From assembly GCF_001294645.1 (NCBI RefSeq), contig NZ_CP011868.1:3534001-3598000 (forward strand): 64,000 nucleotides of DNA, given 5' to 3'. This DNA comes from Pseudonocardia sp. HH130629-09. GTDB taxonomy: Bacteria > Actinomycetota > Actinomycetes > Mycobacteriales > Pseudonocardiaceae. The position numbers and the translations under genes are program-made. The stretch's first letter is position 1, and each line of letters opens with the position of its first letter. This document shows positions 9,788 through 19,089 of the stretch, piece after piece. The notes under the pieces were generated by a model that saw nothing but the letters and a program-made list of their open reading frames with translations, was not told where the DNA came from and did no database searches.

Positions 9788-10389
9788 TCACCCGAGGTCG
9801 CCTCCTGCCACCGGCAGGACCGTCCCGGTGATATAGGAGGCCTCGTCCGAGGCCAGGAACGTCAGCGCGGCGGCCTGCTCGTCGAGCGTGCCGTAGCGCT
9901 TCATCAACGACGACTCCGTCGTCTGCTCGACGATCGTGGCGTACCAGCCGCATTCCTGCTCGCCCTGCGGCGCCGGACCGCGGAGGGTCCGTCGCGGCGG
10001 CGCGTCGGTGCCCCCCGGTGCGGTGGCGACGACCCGGATCCCGTGCGGTGCCAGCTCGAGCGCGAGAGCCGAGGTGATCGCGTTGACCCCGCCCTTCGCG
10101 GCCGCGTACGGCACCCGGTTGAGCCCGCGGGTGGCGACCGAGGAGACGTTCACGATCGTCCCGCTCCCCCGCTCGACCATGTGCGGGGCGACCGCACGAC
10201 AGGACCACAGGGTCGGCCACAGCGACCGGTCGATCTCGGCCCGGATCTGCTCGGGCGGGTAGTGCTCGAACGGCTTGGCCCAGATGGTCCCGCCGACGGT
10301 GTGGATCGCGACGTCGACGCGGCCGAACCTGCCGATCGCGGCCTCGACGACGGGGCCGCGGGACCGGTGCCCTTCTCGGTGGTGGTCAT
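9788..10389 (-). pseudogene. benD: benB start fused out of frame to the 3' part of benD (deletion remnant)
   Basis: ATG 10389 overlaps the benA stop (ATGA), exactly where benB should start, and gives [12 protein letters not shown]. About 12 codons later the sequence becomes, in another frame, the C-terminal two thirds of the benzoate-diol dehydrogenase BenD: VGGTIWAKPFEHY, IVNVSSVATRG, active site YAAAKGG, SSLMKRYG, LASDEASYITG and a GGDLG end. The BenD Rossmann N-terminus, nearly all of benB and all of benC are absent. A single deletion between early benB and benD explains this. The benD part is well conserved, so the loss looks recent. Confidence 0.8.
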
Positions 10390-11834
10390 CGTGCGTCGGC
10401 CCTTCCCGCGCCGGCCTGCGCGTTGGCGGCGCGCCGGTCCTCGGCGGTCAGGGAGCCGTGTCCGTGCGCGCCGTGCCCGTCACCGGAAGCCTCCTTCGCC
10501 GCAGCGGCCCGCATGATCCGCTGCCAGTAGCCGTGCTGGACCGGGAACAGTCCCTCGTCCTCGTTCTTCATCCCGGCGGAGATGACGCCGGGCATGCCCA
10601 GGGCGCTCGCGACCTCGTCGGGGCCGCTCAGCCAGTGCTCGGCACCGCGGGACATGTCGTTCCACGGGGCGGTGGTCGCGTGGAAGGTGAGCTGGCAGGA
10701 GCGGAACTCCTCCAGGTCGTCGGGGGTGGCCATGCCCGAGGCGTTGAAGAAGTCCTCGTATTGGCGGATCCGGTGCGCGCGGGCGGCGTCGCTCTCCCCC
10801 TTCGGCGCGATGCAGTAGATCGTCACCTCGGTCCGATCCGGAGCGAGGGGGCGGAACATCCGGATCTGGGTGGAGAACTGGTCCATGATGAAGACGTTGG
10901 GGTAGAGGCACAGGTTGCGGCTGCCCTTCACCATGAACTCGCCCTTGGCCTCGCCGAACCGCTCCTTGAGTGCGTCCAGCTCACTCCACAGCGGACGGTC
11001 CTGTGGGTTCGCGGCCCAGGTCCACAGGCACAGGTGGCCGTTCGGGTAGGACCAGTAGCCACCGCCGGACTTGCCCCAGCCACCGGCGTCGAGGGCCTTC
11101 GTGTCGTTCGCCGACTCGCCCGAGCTGCGCCGGGAGGTGGTGGCGGCGTAGTTCCAGTGCACCGACGAGACGTGGTAGCCGTCGGCCCCGTTCTCGGCCT
11201 GCACCTTCCAGTTGCCGTCGAAGGTGTAGGTGGAGCTGCCGCGCACCACCTGCAGGGCGTCCGGGGACTGGTCGACGAGCATGCCGATGACCGTGGTGGT
11301 GTCACCCAGGTGCTCGGACAGCGGCAGCACGTCCGGGTTGAGCGACCCGAACAGGAACCCCCGGTAGGACTCGAAGCGGGCGACCTTCGTGAGGTCGTGC
11401 GAGCCGTCGGTCGCGAAGCTCTCCGGGTAGCCGGCGCCGTCGGGCTCCTTGACCTTGAGCAGCGTCCCGTCGTTGCGGAAGGTCCAGCCGTGGAGCCGGC
11501 AGGTGAGCGTCAGCCGGTTGTCGGTCTTGCGGCGGCACAGCATGGCCCCGCGGTGCGCGCAGGCGTTGATGAGACAGTGCAGCTCACCGTGCCGGTCCCG
11601 GGTGATGAGGATCGGCTGCCGGCCGATGTGGCCGGTGAGGTAGTCCCCGTTCTCCGGCAGCTGGCTCTCGTGGGCGAGGTAGATTCAGTTGCCCTCGAAG
11701 ATGTGCTTCATCTCGAGGTCGAAGATCTCCTCGTCGGTGAAGATCCGACGGTTCGCGCGGTCGACCCCGGCGTCGCGGTCCTCGACGACGGCGGTGTCGA
11801 GCACCGCCCCGAGACGGTCGATGTCCACACTCAT
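10386..11834 (-). pseudogene. benA: Benzoate 1,2-dioxygenase alpha subunit, interrupted by in-frame TGA
   Basis: Rieske non-heme iron oxygenase large subunit. ATG 11834 follows GGAGG; MSVDIDRLG leads to MKHIFEGN, then TGA at 11687-11685, then the same frame continues [13 protein letters not shown], the Rieske ligands CAHRGAMLC...CRLHGW and the catalytic domain to 10386. Family members have Trp at the stop position (EGNWIYLAHES), so a TGG-to-TGA change kills the gene after about 49 codons. Internal restarts would lack part of the Rieske domain. Its partners benB and benC are deleted, so the enzyme could not work anyway. Confidence 0.9.
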
Positions 11835-12059
11835 GACGTCCTCCGTGGTGGTCACTCCGGTGTGCGCGGAGAGGGCAGCGTCCCCAGGAAGTTCGCACGG
11901 CGCGGGCGGAGGCACACTGGGTGGATTCCCAGTCCTGACCCAGGGGTCCGGACCGGTTCCGCGGTCCCTGACGCACCGCGTCTCGACCGCGACGCGCGGC
12001 GTCGCGATCCGGCCGGACGCGGTCGCCACGGACCAGGTCGGCAGGAGAGGATCACCGGC

Positions 12060-13214
12060 ATGACCGTCTGGCACACGCCCGAGCGCCGCGCCCTGCGCGA
12101 CACCGTCACCCGCTTCACCGAGCGGGAGATCGTGCCGCACCTGCCCCGCTGGGAGGACGAGGGCCGTCTGCCCCGCGAGCTGCACGCGGCCGCGGCGAAG
12201 GCCGGCATCCTCGGCATCGGGTTCGACGAGGCGCTCGGCGGCGAGGGCGGCGACCGGCTCGACGTCGCCGTGACGACCGAGGCGCTGATCGGGGCGGGCG
12301 GCAGCTCCGGGGTCGTCGCGTCGCTGTTCACCCACGGCATCGCGCTGCCGCACATCGTCGCGGCCGGGACGCCCGACCTGGTCGACCGCTTCGTCCGTCC
12401 GACGCTGGCCGGGGAGACGATCGGCTCGCTCGCCGTCACCGAGCCCGGCGGCGGCAGCGACGTGGCCGGGCTGACCACCCGCGCGGTGCGCGACGGGGAC
12501 CACTGGGTCGTCGACGGCGCCAAGACCTTCATCACCTCGGGCACCCGCGCCGACTTCGTGACGACGCTCGTGCGCACCGGCGGCGAGGGGCACGGCGGGC
12601 TCAGCCTGCTCGTGGTCGAGACGGGCACGCCCGGGTTCACCGTGAGCGCCCCGCTGCGCAAGATGGGCTGGCACTGCTCGGACACCGCCGAGCTGAGCTT
12701 GGACGGCGTCCGGGTGCCCGCGGCGAACCTGGTCGGCCCCGAGAACGGCGGCTTCGCCCTGGTCATGCAGCAGTTCGTCGGTGAGCGCCTCGGCCTGGCC
12801 GTGCAGGCCCACGCGACCGCCCAGCGCGCCCTGGACCTCGCGGTGCGCCACGCCCGCGACCGCGTCACGTTCGGCGAACCGCTGGTGAAGCGGCAGGTCG
12901 TGCAGCACACGCTGGTGGAGATGCACCGGCGCACCGACGCCGCACGCACCGTGACGCGCGCCGCCCTGGAGCGCTCGGCGACGACGTCGCCGACCGACCC
13001 CGCGATGGTGCTCGCCGCGCTGATGGCCAAGAACACCGCGGTCGAGGCCGTCGAGTGGGTGGTGGACTCCGCGGTGCAGCTGCACGGCGGGATGGGCTAC
13101 ATGCGCGAGTCGGAGATCGAACGCCACTACCGCGACGCCCGCATCCTCGGCATCGGCGGCGGGGCCACCGAGGTGCTGACCGACCTGGCGGCCCGGCTGC
13201 TCGGCTACCGGTAG
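12060..13214 (+). CDS. Acyl-CoA dehydrogenase
   Basis: 384 residues. Typical acyl-CoA dehydrogenase features: GSLAVTEPGGGSDVAG (FAD/substrate motif), DGAKTFITSGT, GERLGLAVQA, and the C-terminal QLHGGMGYMRE with YRDARI. The family oxidizes an acyl-CoA at alpha-beta, passing electrons to ETF. ATG 12060 follows AGGAGAGG within about 10 nt. It is transcribed away from the dead benA, with 225 bp between the two starts holding no gene. Substrate cannot be read; short or branched acyl-CoA is possible. Confidence 0.9.
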   Translation: MTVWHTPERRALRDTVTRFTEREIVPHLPRWEDEGRLPRELHAAAAKAGILGIGFDEALGGEGGDRLDVAVTTEALIGAGGSSGVVASLFTHGIALPHIVAAGTPDLVDRFVRPTLAGETIGSLAVTEPGGGSDVAGLTTRAVRDGDHWVVDGAKTFITSGTRADFVTTLVRTGGEGHGGLSLLVVETGTPGFTVSAPLRKMGWHCSDTAELSLDGVRVPAANLVGPENGGFALVMQQFVGERLGLAVQAHATAQRALDLAVRHARDRVTFGEPLVKRQVVQHTLVEMHRRTDAARTVTRAALERSATTSPTDPAMVLAALMAKNTAVEAVEWVVDSAVQLHGGMGYMRESEIERHYRDARILGIGGGATEVLTDLAARLLGYR

Positions 13215-13226
13215 GACGGGCGGCGC

Positions 13227-14138
13227 TCAGGCCCGGGTCTGGTACTCCCGGGCCACGTCGACGAGCATCTGGTGCATGGCCAGCTCGGCCGGCGCCCGCA
13301 AGCGGTCCGGCCGGTGGGCCAGCAGCACCCGTCGCGACGGCGCCTCCCGGCCGAGCCCGAGCACCCGGACGTCGGGTCGCGGCGTGGTGACGGCGGTGCG
13401 CGGGGCCAGCGCCACGCCCAGCCCGACGCTGACCATCGCCTGGGCCTCCTGGTAGTCGTTCGCCTGGAACGCGATCCGCGGCGAGAACCCGGCCGCCCGG
13501 CAGCTGCGCTCCAGCACCTCAGCGACCGGGTGGTCGTGCGCCCGCACCACCCAGTCCTCGTCGGCGAGCTCGGTCATCGACGTGGTGCGACGGCGGGCGA
13601 GCCGGTGGTCCTCGGACACGACGAGCACGGTCGGGTCGTCCAGCAACGGGGTCAGCGAGAACTGGGCGGCGTCCACCCGCTGCCAGGCGTAGTCCCACAG
13701 CAGCGAGATCCCGACCCGCCCGCTCTCCAGCATCGCGATCAGCTCGTCGTAACGCGCGCTGCGCACGTCGAGCCGGATGTCGGGGTACTGGCGCCGGAAC
13801 CGGCTGACGACCTGCGGCATCAGGGCGCTCGCGATCGTCGGGAAGGTGCCGATCGCCAGCGTGCCGCGGCGCAGGCCCGCGAGCTCCGCCAGGTCGGCCT
13901 CGGCGGCCTCCAGCCGGCGCAGCACGTGCCGGGCGTGCCCGGCGAGCACGGCGCCGGCCTCGGTCGGCAGCACCCCGCGGGCGAGGCGTTGCACGAGCGG
14001 CTGGCCGGCCTCGGCCTCGAGCCGGCGCAGCTGCTGCGACACCGCCGACGGTGAGTAGCCGAGCTGCTCCGCCGCGGCCGTCATCGAACCGGCGTCGAGG
14101 ACGGCGGCCAGCAGCGCGAGCCGTCGGACGTCGAGCAC
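13227..14138 (-). CDS. LysR-family transcriptional regulator
   Basis: 303 residues. N-terminal winged HTH (residues 1-60: LALLAAVLDAGSMTAAAEQ, SPSAVSQQLRRLE) and a LysR substrate-binding domain (TLAIGTFPTIASALMPQVV onward). GTG 14138 fits the family N-terminus. It is divergent from prpF and the MatC-like carrier across 261 bp, so control of those genes by a di- or tricarboxylate inducer is likely. It converges with the acyl-CoA dehydrogenase with only 12 bp between. Confidence 0.9.
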   Translation of the reverse strand: MLDVRRLALLAAVLDAGSMTAAAEQLGYSPSAVSQQLRRLEAEAGQPLVQRLARGVLPTEAGAVLAGHARHVLRRLEAAEADLAELAGLRRGTLAIGTFPTIASALMPQVVSRFRRQYPDIRLDVRSARYDELIAMLESGRVGISLLWDYAWQRVDAAQFSLTPLLDDPTVLVVSEDHRLARRRTTSMTELADEDWVVRAHDHPVAEVLERSCRAAGFSPRIAFQANDYQEAQAMVSVGLGVALAPRTAVTTPRPDVRVLGLGREAPSRRVLLAHRPDRLRAPAELAMHQMLVDVAREYQTRA

Positions 14139-14280
14139 GGGGCCTCCCGGGCGAGGAACTCGGGCCCGGTGGATCGCAGAGCTCATCCAGGGCCTGCATG
14201 TCTGCTTCACCCTAGCCGAGCCGGGGAGCTGCGGAGACGTTGGATCGTGGCCCGAATCCGCTCTCCGGGCCCGTACGAGC

Positions 14281-14297
14281 GTGAAGCACAGCTTCAC
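14281..14297. promoter_or_regulatory. Candidate LysR operator in the LysR/prpF divergent region
   Basis: Perfect 7-bp dyad GTGAAGC-ACA-GCTTCAC in the 261-bp divergent promoter region, with a related half-site (GCTTCAC) near 14209. LysR regulators bind short interrupted dyads in such regions. Confidence 0.45.
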
Positions 14298-14399
14298 AGG
14301 CATCGACGAGGACGCGCTGGTGCTGCAGCCGAGTCGGGCGCACTGTCGCCCCATCACACCGGCCCGCGGTGCCCGCCACCGCCGACGAGGGAGCGACTC

Positions 14400-15491
14400 G
14401 TGCGCGACATCTCCGCCACCTGGATGCGCGGCGGCACCAGCAAGTGCTGGGTCTTCGACCGCGACGACCTGGACGTCGACGGTCACACGGTCGACGAGGT
14501 CCTGCTGCGCCTGTACGGCAGCCCCGACCCGCGCCAGATCGACGGCGTCGGCGGTGCCACCTCGACCACCAGCAAGGCCGTCGTGCTCTCCCCCGCCCGC
14601 GGCGAGGACGCCGACGTCGACTACACCTTCGCCCAGGTCGGCATCACCGACGGCGCGGTCGACTGGACCAGCAACTGCGGCAACTGCTCCGCCGTCGTCG
14701 GGCCCTACGCGCTGCGCCGCGGCTGGGTGAGCCCGACCGGCGACGTCACCGCCGTCCGGGTCCGCAACACCAACACCGGCCAGCTGATCGTGCTGGACGT
14801 CCCGACCCCCGGCGGCCGGGTCGTCGAGGAGGGCGACGAGTACATCCCCGGCGTCCCCCAGCCCGGTCTGGGCATCCGGATGTGGTTCGTCGACCCCGCG
14901 GGCCGGACCACCGGTGCGCTGCTGCCCACCGGGAACGCGACCGACGTCGTGCACGGGGTGGCGGTCACCCTCGTCGACGCCGGGGCACCGGTCGTCGTCG
15001 TCCCCGCGGCGACCGTGGGGATCACCGGGCACGAGTCGCCCGCCGAGATCGACGCGGTGCCGGGGCTGCTGGACCGGCTCGACGTGATCCGCCGGGAGGC
15101 CGCGGTCCGCATGGGCCTGGCCCGCACCCCGCGCGAGGCCGCCCGGGCCGTGCCGAAGCTGGCGCTGGTCGCCGAGGGTTCGCCCGGCCGGTCCGACGTG
15201 GCCGTCCGCATGCTGTCGATGGGGCGTACGCACCCGGCGCTGGCCGTGACCGGCTCGATCGCGCTCACCCTGGCGGCCTGCACTCCCGGTACCGTGCTGC
15301 ACGACCTCGTCGCGACGGAGCGGGAGGACCTGCTGATCGACACCCCGGCCGGCGTCATCGCCACCGTGCACGGCAGCCGGGACGGTCTGCCCGCGGTCGC
15401 GGTGCGGCGCACCGCGCGCCGGATCGCGGACGCCCTCCTGGCCCTTCCGGAGGCCGCGACCGCGGCCGCCGCGGCGGCGCACGCCGCCTGA
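14400..15491 (+). CDS. PrpF-family isomerase (methylaconitate/oxalomesaconate type)
   Basis: 363 residues. PrpF fold of the DapF-like superfamily: WMRGGTSKCW at the N-terminus, DGVGGATSTTSKAVV, WTSNCGNCSAVVG with the active-site-region cysteines, and RTHPALAVTGSIAL near the C-terminus. The family isomerizes or tautomerizes unsaturated tricarboxylates such as trans-aconitate, 2-methylaconitate or 4-oxalomesaconate. GTG 14400 follows GAGGGAG. It is followed after 73 bp by a dicarboxylate-type carrier and faces a LysR gene, so uptake and isomerization of a tricarboxylate is the likely job. Confidence 0.85.
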   Translation: MRDISATWMRGGTSKCWVFDRDDLDVDGHTVDEVLLRLYGSPDPRQIDGVGGATSTTSKAVVLSPARGEDADVDYTFAQVGITDGAVDWTSNCGNCSAVVGPYALRRGWVSPTGDVTAVRVRNTNTGQLIVLDVPTPGGRVVEEGDEYIPGVPQPGLGIRMWFVDPAGRTTGALLPTGNATDVVHGVAVTLVDAGAPVVVVPAATVGITGHESPAEIDAVPGLLDRLDVIRREAAVRMGLARTPREAARAVPKLALVAEGSPGRSDVAVRMLSMGRTHPALAVTGSIALTLAACTPGTVLHDLVATEREDLLIDTPAGVIATVHGSRDGLPAVAVRRTARRIADALLALPEAATAAAAAAHAA

Positions 15492-15564
15492 GACCCCTCC
15501 GGGAGCGGCACGCCGACCGGCTCCCACCCATCACCGGACCGCTCCGTTCACCCGAAGGACAACG

Positions 15565-16860
15565 ATGTCGCCCCAACTCCTCTCCATCCTGGTCCTGGCC
15601 GGCATGTTCGTCGTCGCGACGATGCTGCCGATCAACATCGGGATCCTGGCCTTCGTCGCCTCGTTCGTGGTCGGGACCTTCGCCCTCGGTCTCGACGAGA
15701 AGGAGATCTTCGAAGGCTTCCCGGTCTCGTTGTTCATCACCGTCGTCGGCGTCACCTACCTGTTCTCGGTGGCGAAGCTGAACGGCACGATCGACCTGCT
15801 GGTCGACCAGGGGATTCGCCTGGTCCGGGGCCGCGCGATCCTGGTGCCCTGGGTCCTGTTCGCCGTCGCCGCGGTGCTCACCGCGCTGGGCACGTTCACC
15901 CCGGCCGCCGTCGCGCTGCTGGTGCCGATCGGCATGAACTTCGCCTTCAAGTACCGGATCAGCCCGCTGATGATCGGCATGATGGTCATCTGTGGTGCGC
16001 ACGCCGGCGCGTTCTCCCCGATGGCCGTCTCCGGTGCCCTGGTCTTCGGGATCGTCGCCGACTCCGGACTCGCGGTCTCCCAAGCCGTGCTCTTCTTCGC
16101 CAGCCTCGCGTTCAACGCCCTGCTGGGCGGCATCACCTACCTGCTGCTGCGCAACCGGGGCGAGGAGAGCTTCGTCGAGCGGCCCGAGACCACCGACACC
16201 GACGACGACCTGCCCACCGGGGGCGGCGGCGTCGCGACACTGGTCCGTACCCGGCCGCAGGTGATCACCTGGCAGCAGCGTGCCACCCTGGTCGCGCTGG
16301 TCGGCCTCGTCATCGGCGCGCTGGCCTTCCACCTGCAGATCGGCTTCCTCGCCCTGGCCGCCGGCGCCGTCCTGGCCCTGCTCGACCGCGAGAACCTGGG
16401 CAAGGCGATCGACGGCATCAGCTGGCCGACGATCCTGCTGGTCGCCGGCATGGTGACCTACGTCGGGGTGCTGGAGCACGCCGGGACGATCGAGTGGGTC
16501 TCCGAGGGCGCGGTCCACCTGGGCGCGCCGCTGCTGGTCGCGCTGGTTCTCTGCCTGGTCGTCGGCATCACCTCGGCGTTCGCCTCCTCGACCGCGATCC
16601 TGACCGCGGTGATCCCGATGGCGATCCCGCTGCTGCTCACCGGCTCGCTGCCCGCCGCGGGGGTCATCGCGGCCATGGCCATCTCGACCACGATCGTCGA
16701 CGTCTCGCCGTTCTCCACCAACGGCGCGCTGGTGCTGGCCAACGCCCGGGGCGTCGACCGGACCCGCTTCTACCGCCAGGTCATCACCTACACCTGCGGC
16801 ATCGTGGCCCTCGGGCCGCTCGCCGCGTGGGCGGTCCTGGTCCTGCCCGGGGCGTTCTGA
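15565..16860 (+). CDS. MatC/SLC13-type di- or tricarboxylate transporter
   Basis: 431 residues, strongly hydrophobic, about 11 membrane segments. The N-terminal half resembles the MatC dicarboxylate carrier domain (MLPINIGILAFVASFVVG, FTPAAVALLVPIGM). The C-terminal half repeats the pattern (SSTAILTAVIPMAIPLL, VDVSPFSTNGAL), typical of SLC13/ion-transporter inverted repeats with Ser/Thr-Pro substrate motifs. A hydrophilic loop lies near residues 200-230. Co-transcription with prpF is likely. Confidence 0.85.
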   Translation: MSPQLLSILVLAGMFVVATMLPINIGILAFVASFVVGTFALGLDEKEIFEGFPVSLFITVVGVTYLFSVAKLNGTIDLLVDQGIRLVRGRAILVPWVLFAVAAVLTALGTFTPAAVALLVPIGMNFAFKYRISPLMIGMMVICGAHAGAFSPMAVSGALVFGIVADSGLAVSQAVLFFASLAFNALLGGITYLLLRNRGEESFVERPETTDTDDDLPTGGGGVATLVRTRPQVITWQQRATLVALVGLVIGALAFHLQIGFLALAAGAVLALLDRENLGKAIDGISWPTILLVAGMVTYVGVLEHAGTIEWVSEGAVHLGAPLLVALVLCLVVGITSAFASSTAILTAVIPMAIPLLLTGSLPAAGVIAAMAISTTIVDVSPFSTNGALVLANARGVDRTRFYRQVITYTCGIVALGPLAAWAVLVLPGAF

Positions 16861-16920
16861 GGTCCCCTCGACGTCGGTCCGGGTCCCGCCACGCGACCTG
16901 GGTCCGGGCCGACCCGCACC

Positions 16921-16957
16921 GTGTGCCGGTACCTGCTCGCAGCGGGTACCGGCACAC
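16921..16957. terminator. Bidirectional hairpin terminator
   Basis: Perfect 13-bp arms (GTGTGCCGGTACC / GGTACCGGCACAC) with an 11-nt loop, between the convergent carrier gene and the end of the nitrile hydratase operon. Confidence 0.75.
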
Positions 16958-17039
16958 GGCCGTGCGGGGCCGGTCGTGCGTCGTCGCGGGCCGTCGTCCT
17001 GGTCGGGCGGCGGTCGGGCGGCGGTCGGCGCTGCCCCGC

Positions 17040-17783
17040 TCAGGCGGTGAGCCGGACGGCCTCGGCGGCGGCGCGCACCCAGCCCGCACCGACGTCGTCG
17101 ACCGGGGCGGTCACCGCGGCCCCGACGAGGACGGGCCGCAGGCCAGGTCGGTCGGTGCCGATCGCCAGGACCAGGGCGAGGGCACAGAGCTCCCAGGGGT
17201 GGTCGAGGAGCCGTTCGTCGAGCACGTAACCCGGCAGCGCCCTCGCCCACTCCGGGTCCCCGGGGGGCGCCGGGCCGGTGGACGCGACGGGCACGCCGCG
17301 CAGGGCAGCTCGTCCGACCTGCGACTCGAGGTCGGCCGGGCCACGGGTCTCCCCCGCCGGCACCCGGGGGACCACGAGGTGGTGGGAGCGGGGCGAGTCG
17401 GTCCAGATCGCCGTGCGCGCCGCGGGGTCGTCCGGCGTCACGGTCTCGAACAGGTACTCCGAACGCGGCCGGTACCAGCTCGGCGGCACCCCGAGCACCG
17501 GCCAGCCGCTGCAGCCGGGGGCGCCGGGCAGCACGACGTTGCGCACGGTGTCGGTGTCGTGGTGGGCCCGCCAGATCCGACCGCAGGCGCACCGGCCCAG
17601 GTCGTCGCCCAGCGCGCCGGCGCCACCGTCGCGCGCGGCGCCCGACCAGGCCCGGGCCACCGCCCGGGCCCCGGTCCGGGGCCCCACCTCGTCGGCGTGG
17701 TGGTCGTACCAGCGGTCGACGGCCTCGATGGTGGTGAGCCCACGGCGCAGCGCCGCGCGTCCGACCAGATCGACCATCAGCAT
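17040..17783 (-). CDS. Cysteine-less nitrile hydratase alpha-like protein fused to an accessory-like tail
   Basis: 247 residues. Residues 5-165 align with the true alpha subunit encoded upstream: DEVGPRTGARAVARAW (31-46) against [16 protein letters not shown], then DTDTVRNVV, WPVL, SWY and PRSHHLVVPRVPAG. The metal claw CTLCSC is gone: the segment reads LPGAPGCSG (85-93), one cysteine only, so the cobalt site cannot form. A separate CAC triplet lies at 65-67. Residues 192-245 (LDHPWELCALALVLAI) resemble the accessory protein motif [14 protein letters not shown]. It is thus a dead alpha joined to an accessory-type domain. Its ATG overlaps the FhuF-like stop (TGATG), last gene of the operon. 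A role as assembly scaffold or metallochaperone is inferred. Confidence 0.75.
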   Translation of the reverse strand: MLMVDLVGRAALRRGLTTIEAVDRWYDHHADEVGPRTGARAVARAWSGAARDGGAGALGDDLGRCACGRIWRAHHDTDTVRNVVLPGAPGCSGWPVLGVPPSWYRPRSEYLFETVTPDDPAARTAIWTDSPRSHHLVVPRVPAGETRGPADLESQVGRAALRGVPVASTGPAPPGDPEWARALPGYVLDERLLDHPWELCALALVLAIGTDRPGLRPVLVGAAVTAPVDDVGAGWVRAAAEAVRLTA

Positions 17784-18625
17784 CACGGCGTGCTCCCCGG
17801 TGGGTTCGGCAGCGGGTTCGGCAGCGAGTTCGGCCGCGGGTCCGGCGCCGCGCGGGCGCGGAACGAGCGGGCGGCGTCGGCCAGGTCGGCCTCGACGGCG
17901 GCGGCAGGTCGTACCGGACAGGCGCCGCAGTACCGCCCGGTGGCGGAGGTGGTCCGGAAGGCGAGGCAGCACGCCCGGCGACGCACCGACATCCAGTCGG
18001 TGCCGTCGACGCGCACCGCACCGACGACGACCAGACCGGCCAGCCCGGCGTCGTGCAGCAGCGCCCGGGTCGGCCCGACGAGGGCGTCGGGACGCGGGCG
18101 CCGCCAGGACAGGTGCAGCATGCTCAGCGCCACTGCGTGCGCGACCGCGGCCCGCAGCGTGCGATGCCCGGCCCGGGTCCGTACCGCGAGGTCGTCGGCG
18201 AGCGGCAGCAGCGCCCCGTCGAGCAGCGACGCCCGCAGCGCTGCCCGGTCCCCTCGGGCGGGGCGCCCGGGAGCGGCGAGGGCGAGCCAGCCCGGGGTGT
18301 GGGGGTCCGGGCCGAGGTAGACCACCTCCGGCCGGGCGTCGAGCAGGACGTCGAGCTCGTGGAACGCGGCCAGGACCGGGGCGGTGAGGCGCAGGGCGTA
18401 GCGGTCGAGCAGCAGGACCGCCGCGACGGCACGGCGGTCGGTCCCGCGCTCGTCGGCGACGCGGTCGAGGGTGTCGTCCAGCTCCGGCCCGAGGACCCGG
18501 TGGGCCGGGGACCAGCCCTGCGGACGACCGGACCGGGCGACGAAGCGGGGCCCGAGCGGCACGCGGGAGACCGGCACCGTGCCGGGTCCGCCGTCGGCGG
18601 GCGCGGATGCGGGGAGCGGCGTCAT
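17783..18625 (-). CDS. FhuF-like [2Fe-2S] protein in the nitrile hydratase operon
   Basis: 280 residues. The C-terminal part has the FhuF-type iron-sulfur signature: RRRACCLAF with Cys219-Cys220, then Cys233-x2-Cys236 (YCGACP). The middle holds the alpha-helical FhuF-like region (LLLDRYALRLTAPVLAAF). FhuF family proteins bind [2Fe-2S] and reduce ferric chelates. Here it lies 53 bp after the accessory gene and overlaps the cysteine-less alpha-like gene, so a redox step in metallocentre assembly is a plausible inference. The Pro-rich C-terminus (NSLPNPLPNPP) comes from a short 12-bp tandem repeat near 17803-17836. Confidence 0.75.
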   Translation of the reverse strand: MTPLPASAPADGGPGTVPVSRVPLGPRFVARSGRPQGWSPAHRVLGPELDDTLDRVADERGTDRRAVAAVLLLDRYALRLTAPVLAAFHELDVLLDARPEVVYLGPDPHTPGWLALAAPGRPARGDRAALRASLLDGALLPLADDLAVRTRAGHRTLRAAVAHAVALSMLHLSWRRPRPDALVGPTRALLHDAGLAGLVVVGAVRVDGTDWMSVRRRACCLAFRTTSATGRYCGACPVRPAAAVEADLADAARSFRARAAPDPRPNSLPNPLPNPPGSTP

Positions 18626-18678
18626 GACGACGGCACCGGCCCGGTCCGTGGGGAGACGGACCGGGCCGGCGACCGGGT

Positions 18679-19089
18679 TCAGCGCGTCGCCGGCGAGATC
18701 GCGACCGGCTCGCGCCGCGCCTCGTGGTGGTTGGCGTTGCGCGGGGTGGACAGGACCTGGCGGGTCCGCTCGTCGAGGGCGAGGGAGTCCGACAGGGCAC
18801 CGCTGGAGGCCAGGGTGGTCTCCAGCGCCTCCAGCCAGTGCAGGTAGTAGCTCCACGGCTCGCCGCCGTCGCCCTTCTCCCACGAGCGGATGGAGTCGAT
18901 CAGCGAGAGCTGGAACTCGCTCCACTCGTAGTGGCCCTCGTGGTAGGCGGCGACGGCCATCGCGAAGGCCCGCACCTCCCACGGCTCGGAGAACGGCTTG
19001 TCGGCGCCGGGCATGTCGCACACCAGCTTCTCGATCCGCCGGCGGGCGTCGCCCAGCTCGGTGGCGTCGGTGCGCACCCCCTCGCTCAT
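18679..19089 (-). CDS. Nitrile hydratase accessory (activator) protein
   Basis: 136 residues. Contains the beta-N-terminus-like accessory signature: [20 protein letters not shown] (33-52), [12 protein letters not shown], then [14 protein letters not shown] (77-90). Such proteins (NhlE/P14K-like) hold the alpha subunit during cobalt insertion and subunit exchange. ATG 19089 overlaps the alpha stop (ATGA), so production is coupled to alpha. Confidence 0.9.
   Translation of the reverse strand: MSEGVRTDATELGDARRRIEKLVCDMPGADKPFSEPWEVRAFAMAVAAYHEGHYEWSEFQLSLIDSIRSWEKGDGGEPWSYYLHWLEALETTLASSGALSDSLALDERTRQVLSTPRNANHHEARREPVAISPATR

Noticed and set aside
11685-11687. In-frame TGA of benA as a selenocysteine or recoded Trp codon
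   Set aside because: No SECIS-like context or selenocysteine family; the expected residue is Trp, and the partner genes are deleted, so a nonsense mutation is simpler.
10275-13214. A 979-codon open frame on the plus strand through the benA region into the acyl-CoA dehydrogenase
   Set aside because: Only the part from ATG 12060 is protein-like; the first 590 codons are the antisense of benA and promoter sequence, a GC-rich artefact.
15355-18021. 888-codon open frame antisense to prpF, matC and the operon end
   Set aside because: Low-complexity Arg/Gly/Asp composition, opposite to clear genes with motifs.
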